In this document: in pieces, positions 52,509-62,065 of the stretch | Position numbering within the stretch: position 1 is the first letter of the stretch | Layout: each line of letters begins with the position of its first letter | Assembly (NCBI GenBank): GCA_947630175.1 | Contig: CANRGJ010000008.1 | Span: forward strand, 1 to 64,000 | Length of the DNA: 64,000 nucleotides | Reading direction: 5' to 3' | From: an uncultured Ruminiclostridium sp. | GTDB lineage: Bacteria > Bacillota > Clostridia > Oscillospirales > Ruminococcaceae | Notes under the pieces: generated by a model | What the model was told of the DNA's origin: nothing | The model's database searches: none | Seen by the model: the letters and a program-made list of their open reading frames with translations, nothing else | Program-made: the position numbers and the translations under genes

Positions 52509-53105
52509 ATGGCAGTAGATAAAACACCTGTGCTTAAAAGATGCAAAGCACTTGGAATAAGCCCCGCAGTTCTGGGTTACAGCAAGGAAACCAACAGAAA
52601 GGGCAACGGTAATCCCCGCAAGAAGGTTTCCGAATACGGAATGCAGCTTAAAGAAAAGCAGAAGTTGAAATTCATTTACGGCGTGCTGGAAAAGCAGTTC
52701 CATCACTACTATGAAATGGCTATCAAGGAAGAGGGCGTTGCAGGTGAAAACCTGATAAAGATCCTTGAAAGCAGACTTGACAGCGTAGTATTCAGAATGG
52801 GTCTTGCAGTTACCCGCCGTGAGGCAAGACAGCTTGTAGGTCACGGTCACTACACCGTGAACGGCAAGAGAGTTGACATTCCTTCTTACAGAGTAAAGGC
52901 AGGAGATGTTATCGCCCTGTCCGAAAAGAGCAAGAAGAGCCCCAAGTTCGCTCAGATAGCGGAAGCTACCGACGGCAGACTTATTCCTGTATGGCTGGAT
53001 ATGAACAAGGAAGCGCAGAGCGCCACTGTTACCCGTCTCCCTCAGAGAGATGAGCTGGACTACGAGATCCAGGAACAGCTGGTAATCGAGTTGTACTCCA
53101 AATAA
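52509..53105 (+). CDS. rpsD: 30S ribosomal protein S4, zinc-free form
   Basis: A 198-residue S4. The S4 RNA-binding domain is LESRLDSVVFRMGLAVTRREARQLVGHGHYTVNGKRVDIPSYRVKAGD. The N-terminal region has only C12, so this is the C-minus form lacking the zinc cluster. It nucleates 30S assembly. SD CGGAGG. Confidence 0.97.
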   Translation: MAVDKTPVLKRCKALGISPAVLGYSKETNRKGNGNPRKKVSEYGMQLKEKQKLKFIYGVLEKQFHHYYEMAIKEEGVAGENLIKILESRLDSVVFRMGLAVTRREARQLVGHGHYTVNGKRVDIPSYRVKAGDVIALSEKSKKSPKFAQIAEATDGRLIPVWLDMNKEAQSATVTRLPQRDELDYEIQEQLVIELYSK

Positions 53106-53347
53106 TTTCATATTCAAAGGTGCAGTTATTTTTAATTTGCAATCCCGAGATCGCAATTTAAAATTAACCGGGGCAGCAGCCGGCTGCCCGGAGGAAAGGT
53201 TTTTGCTGATATTTTGTTTGTTTTGGAAAAAAACGGCAAAACTCTATTGGGAACCTTACTCCAGTTTTCTGCCGAAAGCGGCGGAAACCCTGAGCATAAC
53301 AACAATGATCGGATATTCCGATCCCGAACAGCAGGAGGGTTATAGGA
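53106..53347 (+). other. Spacer between rpsD and rpoA with stem-loops
   Basis: 242 bases with no gene. It contains GGGCAGC-AGCC-GGCTGCCC (a strong stem at about 53172-53191), a pair of ATTTGCAATC / GATCGCAATTT half-palindromes and ATCGGATATTCCGAT just before the rpoA SD AGGAGG. It could set rpoA-rplQ level or contain a processing site. No clear promoter boxes were found. Confidence 0.45.
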
Positions 53348-54307
53348 ATGCTTGAAAAAATAGAAAAGCCCGAAATCGAAACCGTAAAGCTCAGACCCGA
53401 CGGAAAATACGGAATGTTTACCCTTGAGCCTTTGGAATGTGGTTTCGGAAACACACTCGGCAACAGCCTGAGACGTGTGCTGCTTTCTTCTTTGCCCGGA
53501 GTAGCGGTCACCAGCGTTAAGATCGAGGGCGTACAGCACGAGTTTTCCACCATTCCCGGCGTAAAGGAAGACGTAACTGAAATTATACTGAACATCAAGG
53601 GCCTTATCGCCAAAATGTACGGCGAAAGTCCCAAGACGGTCTATATCGAGGCGGAAGGCGAATGTGAAGTAATGGCGGGGGACATCAAGACCGACAGCGA
53701 GATCGAGATACTTGACCCCGGAATGCACATCGCCACCCTTACCGCAGGAGCAAAGCTCTATATGGAGCTTGTCTTTGACAGGGGAAGAGGCTATGTGAGC
53801 GCCGAAAAGCATAAGGCGCAGGCAAACAACCAGCTCCCTATCGGAGTTATCGCCGTTGACAGCATCTACACTCCCGTTCTCAAGGTGAACTATTCCGTTG
53901 AGAACACCCGTGTAGGTCAGCGCACCGACTACGATAAGCTGGTGATCGAGGTCTGGACGGACGGAACTATTTCCGCCAAGGAAGCTGTAAGCTACGCCGC
54001 AAAGGTACTTTGCGAGCATTTGCAGCTTTTCGTCGACCTGTCAGATGAGGCAAGCCAGCCCGAAGTTATGGCTGAAAAGGACGACAAGAGCAAGGACAAG
54101 ATACTTGAAATGACTATCGAGGATCTGGAGCTTTCCGTTCGTTCCTTCAACTGCCTGAAGCGTGCCAACATAAACACCGTGGAGGACCTTATCAGTATGA
54201 CTCCCGAGGAAATGATGAAGGTGCGCAACCTGGGCAAGAAGTCCTACGACGAAGTAAGAGCCAAGCTCAATTCACTGGGTCTTGACCTTGCGGAGTCCGA
54301 GGAATAA
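53348..54307 (+). CDS. rpoA: RNA polymerase alpha subunit
   Basis: A 319-residue alpha subunit. The N-terminal dimerisation and assembly domain ([23 protein letters not shown]) is joined by a linker rich in Asp/Lys ([13 protein letters not shown]) to a C-terminal domain with [42 protein letters not shown] that binds UP elements and activators. SD AGGAGG. Confidence 0.97.
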   Translation: MLEKIEKPEIETVKLRPDGKYGMFTLEPLECGFGNTLGNSLRRVLLSSLPGVAVTSVKIEGVQHEFSTIPGVKEDVTEIILNIKGLIAKMYGESPKTVYIEAEGECEVMAGDIKTDSEIEILDPGMHIATLTAGAKLYMELVFDRGRGYVSAEKHKAQANNQLPIGVIAVDSIYTPVLKVNYSVENTRVGQRTDYDKLVIEVWTDGTISAKEAVSYAAKVLCEHLQLFVDLSDEASQPEVMAEKDDKSKDKILEMTIEDLELSVRSFNCLKRANINTVEDLISMTPEEMMKVRNLGKKSYDEVRAKLNSLGLDLAESEE

Positions 54308-54359
54308 GATCCCTGCGGTCAGACGACCACAAACTCTGTAAGAAAGGAGTAAAAGCACA

Positions 54360-54692
54360 ATGAGAAAACTGGGAAGAACCAGCGACCATAGAAAGGCAAT
54401 GCTTAGAGCAATGGTGACCTTCCTTCTGGAAAACGGCAAGATCGAAACTACCGTAACCAGAGCCAAGGAAGTGAAGAACGAAGCTGAAAAGATGATAACT
54501 CTGGGCAAGAACACCGACCTTCACAGCAAGCGTCAGGTTTTCGCTTACATCACCAAGGAAGAGGTAAGCAAAAAGCTGTTTGACGAGATAGCTCCCAAGT
54601 ATGCAGACAGAAAGGGCGGCTACACCAGAATAGTAAAGGTAGGCCCAAGACGCGGCGACGCGGCTGAAATGGCTATCATCGAGCTTGTGTAA
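54360..54692 (+). CDS. rplQ: 50S ribosomal protein L17
   Basis: A 110-residue L17, a short form with [38 protein letters not shown] and the end [23 protein letters not shown]. It is the last gene of the alpha operon. SD GAAAGGAG. Confidence 0.97.
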   Translation: MRKLGRTSDHRKAMLRAMVTFLLENGKIETTVTRAKEVKNEAEKMITLGKNTDLHSKRQVFAYITKEEVSKKLFDEIAPKYADRKGGYTRIVKVGPRRGDAAEMAIIELV

Positions 54693-54706
54693 GCGATAAT
54701 AAAAAA

Positions 54707-54736
54707 TAAAAGGACGGAAAAATCCGTCCTTTTTTG
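54707..54736 (+). terminator. Terminator of the ribosomal cluster
   Basis: A perfect stem AAAAGGACGGA / TCCGTCCTTTT with a T-run, 15 bases past the rplQ stop. Confidence 0.9.
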
Positions 54737-54737
54737 C

Positions 54738-54908
54738 TTTTTTCGACAAAGTCGAAAAAAGCTATGAGGGAACCCCTGATGGGTTCCCTCATTACTCCCT
54801 CCTGCATCGGCTCCGCTACGCTCACGAAATTACAAATACGCTTTTAAAGCGCATTTGTAATTTCTGCGCCGATAGAAGAATAAAATTCGAGGCAAAGCCC
54901 CGAATTTA
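54738..54908. repeat. Cluster of four hairpins between convergent operons
   Basis: Four near-perfect palindromes follow one another: TTTTTTCGAC / GTCGAAAAAA, ATGAGGGAACCC / GGGTTCCCTCAT, GAAATTACAAATACGC / GCGCATTTGTAATTTC and AAATTCG.../CGAATTT. The third is enclosed by a CATCGGC / GCCGATA-like pair. One or more probably terminate the minus operon. The density exceeds what termination needs. Confidence 0.65.
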
Positions 54909-54914
54909 TTATTT

Positions 54915-55400
54915 TCATACATTAAAAAATATTTTCATCAGCCTTATCCCCGTTTTCGTCCTGAAAATATTTTCAAGCGCCGCCTTGACAGCTTCCCTTG
55001 ACGCATTGTCCTCATACAGATTTACCAGAAAATCCGCCTCAACAAGTATCTGATAGTCAAGACCGTCAATGCCGTCATAAGTGTGATGATGAGCAACGAG
55101 CCACAGCACATGCTGAATTATTTTCTCGTCAAAGCCGCACTTTTTAAGCAAAGGTTCAGCCACGGCAGGACCCTCCTGCTCCTGCAATTTCCCGCCGCAC
55201 TGCCCGTACTTCTCCTCCGCAGGCTTTATCCCCACGTCGTGAACTACCGCCGCAGCCTCAAGAGTCAGAAGCTCCTCGCCGTTCATTCCCTCCGCAGTGC
55301 CGATAAGCCTTGCAAATTCGTGTACCTTTATGAAATGCTGTATCCGTTTCGGGTCGCCGAAGAAAAACTCGGCAGTTTCAAAAATCAGTTTATCTATCAT
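54915..55400 (-). CDS. HD domain phosphohydrolase-like protein
   Basis: A 161-residue protein. The HD motif AAAVVHDVGI, the upstream HFIKVHEFARL histidine and HHHTYDGIDG further on are the metal ligands of the superfamily. It probably hydrolyses a nucleotide or phosphate ester, though the substrate is unknown. I start at ATG 55400 (MIDKLIFE), just after the GH2 stop. A longer in-frame start lies inside the GH2 gene. It is last in the GH95-SLOG-GH2 operon. Confidence 0.8.
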   Translation of the reverse strand: MIDKLIFETAEFFFGDPKRIQHFIKVHEFARLIGTAEGMNGEELLTLEAAAVVHDVGIKPAEEKYGQCGGKLQEQEGPAVAEPLLKKCGFDEKIIQHVLWLVAHHHTYDGIDGLDYQILVEADFLVNLYEDNASREAVKAALENIFRTKTGIRLMKIFFNV

Positions 55401-55401
55401 A

Positions 55402-58400
55402 TCATTCAAACCTGAACCAGTCAAAATCAAAGTTGGATCCGGGCATAAACACAAAGCTGAGATTTGTCACCCTGCCCGCTATCTTTTCAAGAGCAAAGCT
55501 CTTTTCGCAGTATTCGCCGCTTTGGGGGAATTTCACAAGCTGCGTCTGCTGTTCCGCCCCCTCGCAAATGTAGCGTATCTGAACGGGATTTTCCGCATTG
55601 GGAGTTCTTCCGCAAATAGTTATCCTGCTCACGCCCTCGCCGAAATCAAGGTCGTTGAAGCCGATAACCACGTTGTTTCCGATTTTTTCTATCTTATTTT
55701 CATTTACCGTGAAATCGTCGCCGTAAATTTCGTCGTATTCTCCCGTATGAACGGTAGAGAACGCCCTGTTCAGCTTTTCAAACTCAAACCCGCCGAAAAT
55801 GCAATTGCGGCTTATCACAAAGGAGATCGAAACATTCCCCTTAACGCGCTTTTCAAGCTGAAAGTCCAGAGGATAGAACCTGTCCCACCCGCTGTTTGCG
55901 GGGAAGTGAAGAGTATCTATGAGCTCAGGCTCCGTGCTTTCGTCGTCGGGGTTTCCGTACCACATCTCAACGTCCAGCACGTCCCCGGTGTGACCGAGGT
56001 AAAGCGTCATCTTGTCGCTGCCGAAGCTGCCGAAATCAACGTTTTCAAAGCCGATAACTGTGCGTCCATTTATTCCCGAGACCGCCCCTCTGTCAACTAC
56101 GTTGGGAGTTACGTTGGAAAAATCCCACAGACTTGCGGAAACAAAGGAGTAGGGGTCGGTGACCGCCTGCCCCAGTCCCTCTGCGGTAAAGCACAGGTCG
56201 CTGATTATCTCAGGGTGGTCAAAGCCGTTGTTTATCTCAGCACGCAGGATAAACGAGCCGTCGCCCTTTGCGGTAACTATGGCTCCGCCCTTTTCCGCCC
56301 TGACTTCAGCGACAGGGCTGGGCATACCGCTTTCCAGCACGCATTTCCAGATGATATCTCTGAAATCCGCATTTTCGGGGAATACCTGCGCAGATACGAA
56401 AGCGGAAGGCTCATCTGCGTTCAGCGTCGTCTTGTCAGCTTTAAGGGCAATTTTCCTTGCGGAGATATTTTCATTTTCAGGCTGGATATAAACGGGGAAC
56501 TGAGGCTGAGGCTTTGCAGTGCCAGCGGGAATTTCGCATTTTTCGGCGGTAAGCACCAGCCTTGCGGTGGGAATGCCCTTTGATGAAACGGCAATATTTA
56601 TGTCCCCGCTTTCAAAGGTAGCGCCAATTATGGCGGTGATCATACCGCTGAACAACCGCTTGCTGTTCCCCTTGTAGCTGTCCATATCGGTGGAGTCGCC
56701 GCTGTCAAGCCCAAGAAGCCGTCCCGCACCCGATACATCAACTCTTACTCTGTTTCTTGCGTTGGCGACAAATTCGCCGTTTTCGTCCATTGCCGCAATG
56801 CGCAGGTAGATAAGGTCCCTGCCGTTCGCCTTAAGACTGGCGGTTTCGGGGATTATCTCCAGCGACGCCGTTTCCCCGAAGGACGCCTTCCTGTCAAATG
56901 CCACCTCGACGCCCTTTTTGTCATACGCCCTTGCGATAAGAACGCCCTTTTCATATTTCAGCTTCCAGCTTCCGTGAAGAACGCTTCCGTGAGCAAGGTC
57001 GATATGCTGTCTTCCCAAGGATTTTCCGTTAAAGAACAGCTCCACGTCCTCTACGTTGGAGTACGTGAGCACCTCTATCTCCTGCCCCTCGTTGAAATCC
57101 CAGGAGGGAAGTATATGTACGAAGGGACTCTTTTTCCCGTCCGTCCAGACGGAACGGTAGAAATAATAGCTGTTCTTGAACAGTCCCGCCGTGTCCACAA
57201 TGCCGAAGTAGGAATTTTTCGTGCTGTAAGGCGTAGGCTCGCCTATGTAGTCAAAGCCCGTCCACACGAATTGTCCGCCGCAGAAGTCGCAGTCCCTGTC
57301 CATTATCCACGCCTTTTCCATAGGCTTTCCCCAGCCCACGCAGCTGTTTCCCATATCGCTGCACTGAAGGTCCTCGTGGGTCAGAATTGAGGCGGAGGCG
57401 GGAAGATGATATATCCCCCTTGAACGCACGGCGGAGGAAGTCTCGCTGCCGTAAATGAACCAGTCGGGATATTTTTTGCGGTGTTCTTCATAGTATTGCT
57501 CGGCATAGTTGTAGCCGCCCTGCTTAAGATAGTCGGAAACCGTCTGTGCAGGTCCCCAGGCAAGGAAGTTTGAAGCTATGGTGGGAATAGCGTTGCCCTC
57601 GGGATCGTATTCAAGAACTGCCTCAGTCAGCATTTTCGCCGTTTCAAGTCCCTCAGGGGAATTTGTGTCGCCTATCTCGTTTCCGATAGACCACATAATA
57701 ACGCAGGGGTCGTTCCTGTCCCTTTTCACCCAGGATTCGATGTCCTTTTTGTACCACTCCTTGAAAAATCTGGCGTAGTCGTTGGTGTTTTTGGGATACA
57801 CCCACATATCGAAGCTTTCCGTGTCCATCAGTATGCCCATCTCGTTGCACAGCTCCACAAGCGCCTTTGCGGGCATATTGTGACTTGTGCGTATAGCGTT
57901 TACGCCAAAGCCCTTTAAAATTTTAAGCTGTCTTACCAGCGCAGCCCTGTTCACCGCAGAGCCAAGCGCACCCTGGTCGTGGTGCAGGCATACGCCGTGG
58001 AGCTTCTCTTTCCTGCCGTTTATGAAAAATCCTTCGGGAGTAAATTCCACAGTCTTCAGACCGAAAGCGTTCTCCTGAACGTCAGCTACCTCTCCGTCCT
58101 TTTTCAGCACGGTCCTCAGCGTATACAAATTTCCCTTGTAAATGTCCCACAAAACGGGGTCGTCTATCGTCATAACGCAGCTTTCCCCTGCGCCCTGCGC
58201 AACGACTGCGCCTTTTTTGTCCAGAATTTCGTGGAACAGCTCGCCCCTGCCGTTTATCTCAGCGGACGCTTTTACGTTCCACACGCCGTTTTCAAGGCGA
58301 GGGCGTATATAAACGCTGTTCAGCGCGATATGGTCGTTATTCCTCAGCAGGAGGGAAACGTCGCGGAAAATTCCCGCCCCGCTGTACCAGCGGGTGTTGG

Positions 58401-58773
58401 GCGCTTTGTACCTCACCTGAATGTGCACCACGTTTTCTCCCTCGGTCAGCAGGTCGGTGATATCAAAGCTGAAAGCGGAATAGCCGTATTTCCAGTCCCC
58501 CGCCGCCTTGTGATTGACGTAAACGGTGCTGTCCATATAAACGCCGTCAAAATTTATGTAAACTCTGCCCCCAAGCATATCGGAGCCGACCTGAAATTTC
58601 TTTCTGTACCAGCCGTCCCCCGAGGCGTAAAGATCTCTCGTATCTCCTATCAGCCAGTCGTGAGGCACCTCCACCTCCGTCCAGTCTGCATTGTCGGCGG
58701 AATTTATGTCAAGGGCGTCGTTTTCGCAAAGGCTGAATTGCCACCCGTCGTTCCACAAAAGATTTTTGTACAT
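55402..58773 (-). CDS. GH2 family glycoside hydrolase (beta-galactosidase type)
   Basis: A 1123-residue enzyme. The sugar-binding N-domain begins WNDGWQFSL...VEVPHDW. An Ig-like domain and the TIM barrel follow, with acid/base Glu in IMWSIGNEIGD and nucleophile Glu in FIYGSETSS. QFVWTGFDYIGEPTPY fits the family's aromatic wall. A DUF4982-like domain and two or more Ig/CBM-like beta domains fill the C-terminal 450 residues, making it longer than LacZ. No signal peptide, so intracellular. It lies 15 bases after the SLOG gene. Confidence 0.93.
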   Translation of the reverse strand: MYKNLLWNDGWQFSLCENDALDINSADNADWTEVEVPHDWLIGDTRDLYASGDGWYRKKFQVGSDMLGGRVYINFDGVYMDSTVYVNHKAAGDWKYGYSAFSFDITDLLTEGENVVHIQVRYKAPNTRWYSGAGIFRDVSLLLRNNDHIALNSVYIRPRLENGVWNVKASAEINGRGELFHEILDKKGAVVAQGAGESCVMTIDDPVLWDIYKGNLYTLRTVLKKDGEVADVQENAFGLKTVEFTPEGFFINGRKEKLHGVCLHHDQGALGSAVNRAALVRQLKILKGFGVNAIRTSHNMPAKALVELCNEMGILMDTESFDMWVYPKNTNDYARFFKEWYKKDIESWVKRDRNDPCVIMWSIGNEIGDTNSPEGLETAKMLTEAVLEYDPEGNAIPTIASNFLAWGPAQTVSDYLKQGGYNYAEQYYEEHRKKYPDWFIYGSETSSAVRSRGIYHLPASASILTHEDLQCSDMGNSCVGWGKPMEKAWIMDRDCDFCGGQFVWTGFDYIGEPTPYSTKNSYFGIVDTAGLFKNSYYFYRSVWTDGKKSPFVHILPSWDFNEGQEIEVLTYSNVEDVELFFNGKSLGRQHIDLAHGSVLHGSWKLKYEKGVLIARAYDKKGVEVAFDRKASFGETASLEIIPETASLKANGRDLIYLRIAAMDENGEFVANARNRVRVDVSGAGRLLGLDSGDSTDMDSYKGNSKRLFSGMITAIIGATFESGDINIAVSSKGIPTARLVLTAEKCEIPAGTAKPQPQFPVYIQPENENISARKIALKADKTTLNADEPSAFVSAQVFPENADFRDIIWKCVLESGMPSPVAEVRAEKGGAIVTAKGDGSFILRAEINNGFDHPEIISDLCFTAEGLGQAVTDPYSFVSASLWDFSNVTPNVVDRGAVSGINGRTVIGFENVDFGSFGSDKMTLYLGHTGDVLDVEMWYGNPDDESTEPELIDTLHFPANSGWDRFYPLDFQLEKRVKGNVSISFVISRNCIFGGFEFEKLNRAFSTVHTGEYDEIYGDDFTVNENKIEKIGNNVVIGFNDLDFGEGVSRITICGRTPNAENPVQIRYICEGAEQQTQLVKFPQSGEYCEKSFALEKIAGRVTNLSFVFMPGSNFDFDWFRFE

Positions 58774-58788
58774 TATGCTTTTCTCCTT

Positions 58789-59490
58789 TTATTCGTCTTC
58801 GTCTTCGTCGTCAGCTTCGTTTGTGCCGTTTCCGATGACGTATTCAGCGCCGTAGCGGCCCGGGTCCTGCCTATAATAATTAAGCGGGGCCGAAGTTGAA
58901 ATGATTTTTTCGGTATCCTCGGGACCTTCTATAAGCTCAATATGCGTAAGCAGTCTTGGGTGTATCACGATGATTTTTTTCTTCTGCTGTTTGGCGTATG
59001 CCACGGTGTTTGCGGTGCCGCCCTTCTGCCCGTCGTAAACTGCCAGCAAAAGGGAGCTGTTGTCCACCATATAGCGGTTCCTCACCTGCATACAGCCCTT
59101 GTAGTATTCGGAACAGCTGACGTACTGACAGCCGTTGCTGTCGTCGATTATCCTTTTCAGCCTGCGGCGCTGTTCCTCGTCCCACGCCTTTGTGTAGTTA
59201 AAGCAGGGCAGGCACACAACGTGTTCGATACGCATTTCGTTCACAAGGCGTATCCTCAGCTCCATTATCACTTCCGCCGCCAGAAGGTCGCAGCCCTGCG
59301 CCCCTCCCGTGAGGAACTTCCTGTACCCCGCCTTTATCAGCCGCATATATTCTGCCTCGATATTTTTTCTCAGCGCCAGCGCGTCGGGGGCGGAAAGATC
59401 GTTCCCGAAGGACAGCTTTTGCGGGCGGTAACCCGTAAAGGCGGCTATTTTATTTTTGTCGGTTATGACCGTTCGTTTAATTCTTCCCAT
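58789..59490 (-). CDS. SLOG family protein (DUF1273/YpsA-like)
   Basis: A 233-residue Rossmann-like protein. AAFTGYRPQKL at the start and FLTGGAQGCDLLAAEVIMELR are the SLOG nucleotide-binding loops, followed by LLAVYDGQKGGTANTVAYAKQQKKKIIVI. It ends in an acidic tail (EADDEDEDE). SLOG domains bind nucleotide-derived ligands, and YpsA homologs affect cell division and stress in Firmicutes. Its role in a glycosidase operon is unclear. It is encoded between GH95 and GH2. Confidence 0.85.
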   Translation of the reverse strand: MGRIKRTVITDKNKIAAFTGYRPQKLSFGNDLSAPDALALRKNIEAEYMRLIKAGYRKFLTGGAQGCDLLAAEVIMELRIRLVNEMRIEHVVCLPCFNYTKAWDEEQRRRLKRIIDDSNGCQYVSCSEYYKGCMQVRNRYMVDNSSLLLAVYDGQKGGTANTVAYAKQQKKKIIVIHPRLLTHIELIEGPEDTEKIISTSAPLNYYRQDPGRYGAEYVIGNGTNEADDEDEDE

Positions 59491-59575
59491 AAATTTTTCC
59501 GTAAACCTTGTCGCTTTCGCCGTGTGGTATTTACCTGCTCTGAACGATGCCGATAAAACTGAGCCTTTTTACCCG

Positions 59576-61909
59576 TCAGAACTCAAACTCATAAACTCCG
59601 TTTTCCTTGCAGGACAGCGAGGTTATCCCGTTTTCATACGAGAAACCGCATTCCTCTCCTGCTGAAAGCACCCTTGCGGGCTTGCAGTTTATCTTCAGCG
59701 TTCCGCCTCGCTTTGACAGAACGGTGAGCTTGGTGGGCTTTTTATCCCTCCACTCGCAGTCAAGCACGAAGCCGCCCCTTGCGCAAAGCCCTTCAAATTT
59801 TCCGTCCTTCCAGGCGTCAGGCAATGCCGCCAGCAGATTTACAAATCCCTCGTGGCTTTGCAGCAGCATTTCCGCAATTCCCGCGCTTCCGCCGAAATTC
59901 CCGTCAAGCTGGAACGGCGGGTGAAAATCAAACAGATTCACAAAAGTACAGCTTGACAGCAGCCCGCTGAAAATGGAGTACGCCCTGTTGCCGTCCCCCG
60001 TCCTCGCCCACAGGTTCAGCTTGTATGCCCTCGCCCAGCCTGTGGATTCGTCTCCTCGGTGATTGAGGGTATTTATCGCGGCATTCATCAGGTCGGGCGT
60101 TTCGTGGGTTATCGCCTTTCCGGGATAAAGCCCCATAAGATGACTGATATGGCGGTGATTGGGCTGTATCTTCGAGGTGTCGAAATCCTCCCTGTCCTCC
60201 TCGAACCATTCCTTTATAAGCCCGCTTTTGCCTATATGATAGGGCTTTAAAAGCTCCACGTCACGCTTTATCTTTTCTCTCAGCTCCTCATCTCTGCCGA
60301 GGATCTCGCTCACCTTTATAAAATCACGGTAAAGCTGTTCTATAAGCGCCTGCTCATAGGTATTTCCGATAGTTACAGGTCCGTGTTCGGGGGAATAGGT
60401 GGGGGTTGATACCAGCCTTTCCTGCTTGTCGTCATATATCAGCCACTGACTGTAAAACCTGACGCTTTCCAGCATAATGGGATAAATGCGCTTTTCAAAA
60501 TAATCCTTATCTTCTGTAAATTCGTAGTATTCCCAGATATTCTGCATCAGCCACGCCACCGCCGCCGTTGACCAGCCCCAGTAAAAATCCCAGCCGGGAG
60601 CGGTCCAGCCGAAAATGTTGACTGAGGTGTGAGCCGTCCAGCCGTTTTCGGGATTGTTCTCGTCTGAAGCTATGTTGTAATATTCCTTTGCGGTGACGCG
60701 TCCCGCAGGGCGCAGAGCGTCAAGAAAATCCACCAGCGGGAACGCCGTTTCCGCCAGATTTGTGTTGTACGCTCCCCAGTAATTCATTTGCAGATTGACG
60801 TTTATGTGATAGTCGCAGTTCCATGGGGGAGTGTTGCTCTCGTTCCATACCCCTTGCAGATTTGCGGGGAGGGAACCAACCCTTGAGCTTGAAATGAGCA
60901 TATATCTTCCAAATTGGAAATACAGCTCCTCCAGCATTGAGCGGCAGTTCATATCTCCGTCCTTATACCCCTTTACAAGCTCATCGGCAGGCAAAGGCTC
61001 GCCGCATACGCCGTTCAGCGCTACCTTACAGCGATTGAAAAGCTGAGTGTAGTCCTTTTCGTGTTGGGAGTAAAGCGCATCGTATCCCGCGTTTACCGCC
61101 TTTTCAAGCCTGCTTTTAACGGCGATAGCAGGGTCAGCACCGCTTCTGTAATTCTTATAAAAGTCGGGACTGTAATCAGTTTCTGCGGTGAAGTAAATAA
61201 CCGCGCTGTCAGCGCCTGTTATCTTCAGCTTATCCCCGTGAGCAGTCACATTCCCGCCCTCAGCCGAAACGCAAAATCCCCCGCAGTAGCGAAGTCCGTT
61301 ATCAGGAACAGCACCGTCAAGCCACAGGAAATTTCCCTCCGCTTTTACTTCGCCTCCTTGATATTCCCCAAGGGAAAGTACGGAATTTATTTTTCCCGCC
61401 TTGTCAGCGGACAGCTTTATGCAAATTACGTTTGAGGGATAGTTGGCGAACGCTTCCCTCGTATAATGAACTCCGTCGGCGGCAAAGCGGGTAGTGAATA
61501 CCGCCCTGTCCATATCAAGCTCTCGGAGATAATCAGAAACGCCCTTTTCGTCAATATCCTGCTCTATGTAAAGGTCGGCTAAAAGCTGATACGCTCCCGA
61601 ACCGTCCATTTCTCCCGTAAGATAGGGCAAAAGCTCCAGCGCCTGCTGGTATTTTCCCTCATAAAGCAGCGTTTGCACCTGCTTTACGTAAGGATAGGCG
61701 TTTTTCTTGTTCCCGCCGTAATAGTCGGGTCGGGATTCTGACGGTCCGCCTGTCCAAAGCGTTTTTTCGTTCAGCACCACCTTTTCCTTTGAGATACCGC
61801 CGAAAAAGCTTGCGCCGAGATAACCGTTGCCGATAGGCTGACAGTGCTGTTCCCACTTTGCGAAATCCCCTGCCTGGGTGAATTTTACAGCGTTTCTAAG
61901 AAAGTCCAT
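59576..61909 (-). CDS. GH95 family alpha-L-fucosidase/galactosidase
   Basis: A 777-residue enzyme. The N-terminal beta domain has QPIGNGYLGASFFGGISKEKVVLNEKTLWTGGP. The (alpha/alpha)6 barrel holds NLQMNYWGAYNTNLAE (two Asn that activate water) and FQLDGNFGGSAGIAEML (catalytic Asp). GH95 releases alpha-1,2-L-fucose or alpha-L-galactose from mucin or plant glycans. There is no signal peptide. It is first of the four-gene minus operon, behind the promoter at 61953-61981. Confidence 0.92.
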   Translation of the reverse strand: MDFLRNAVKFTQAGDFAKWEQHCQPIGNGYLGASFFGGISKEKVVLNEKTLWTGGPSESRPDYYGGNKKNAYPYVKQVQTLLYEGKYQQALELLPYLTGEMDGSGAYQLLADLYIEQDIDEKGVSDYLRELDMDRAVFTTRFAADGVHYTREAFANYPSNVICIKLSADKAGKINSVLSLGEYQGGEVKAEGNFLWLDGAVPDNGLRYCGGFCVSAEGGNVTAHGDKLKITGADSAVIYFTAETDYSPDFYKNYRSGADPAIAVKSRLEKAVNAGYDALYSQHEKDYTQLFNRCKVALNGVCGEPLPADELVKGYKDGDMNCRSMLEELYFQFGRYMLISSSRVGSLPANLQGVWNESNTPPWNCDYHINVNLQMNYWGAYNTNLAETAFPLVDFLDALRPAGRVTAKEYYNIASDENNPENGWTAHTSVNIFGWTAPGWDFYWGWSTAAVAWLMQNIWEYYEFTEDKDYFEKRIYPIMLESVRFYSQWLIYDDKQERLVSTPTYSPEHGPVTIGNTYEQALIEQLYRDFIKVSEILGRDEELREKIKRDVELLKPYHIGKSGLIKEWFEEDREDFDTSKIQPNHRHISHLMGLYPGKAITHETPDLMNAAINTLNHRGDESTGWARAYKLNLWARTGDGNRAYSIFSGLLSSCTFVNLFDFHPPFQLDGNFGGSAGIAEMLLQSHEGFVNLLAALPDAWKDGKFEGLCARGGFVLDCEWRDKKPTKLTVLSKRGGTLKINCKPARVLSAGEECGFSYENGITSLSCKENGVYEFEF

Positions 61910-61952
61910 AGCTTTCGCCTTTCAAAATTACGTTTATATAATACACACAATA

Positions 61953-61981
61953 ATTATACCATTATCTGAGTTGATAGTCAA
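61953..61981 (-). promoter_or_regulatory. Promoter of the GH95 operon
   Basis: On the minus strand TTGACT (61981-61976), 17 bp, TATAAT (61958-61953), about 45 bases before the GH95 start. It is divergent from the nadE promoter. Confidence 0.8.
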
Positions 61982-62003
61982 TGTAAAAACCCGCAAAAAC
62001 AGG

Positions 62004-62032
62004 TTGCATTTTATGTGAAAAAATGCTAAAAT
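62004..62032 (+). promoter_or_regulatory. Promoter of nadE
   Basis: TTGCAT (62004-62009), 17 bp, TAAAAT (62027-62032) preceded by TGC, an extended -10. Confidence 0.7.
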
Positions 62033-62065
62033 AAAATTGTATGATTATGTTTTTAAGGAGCGCTT

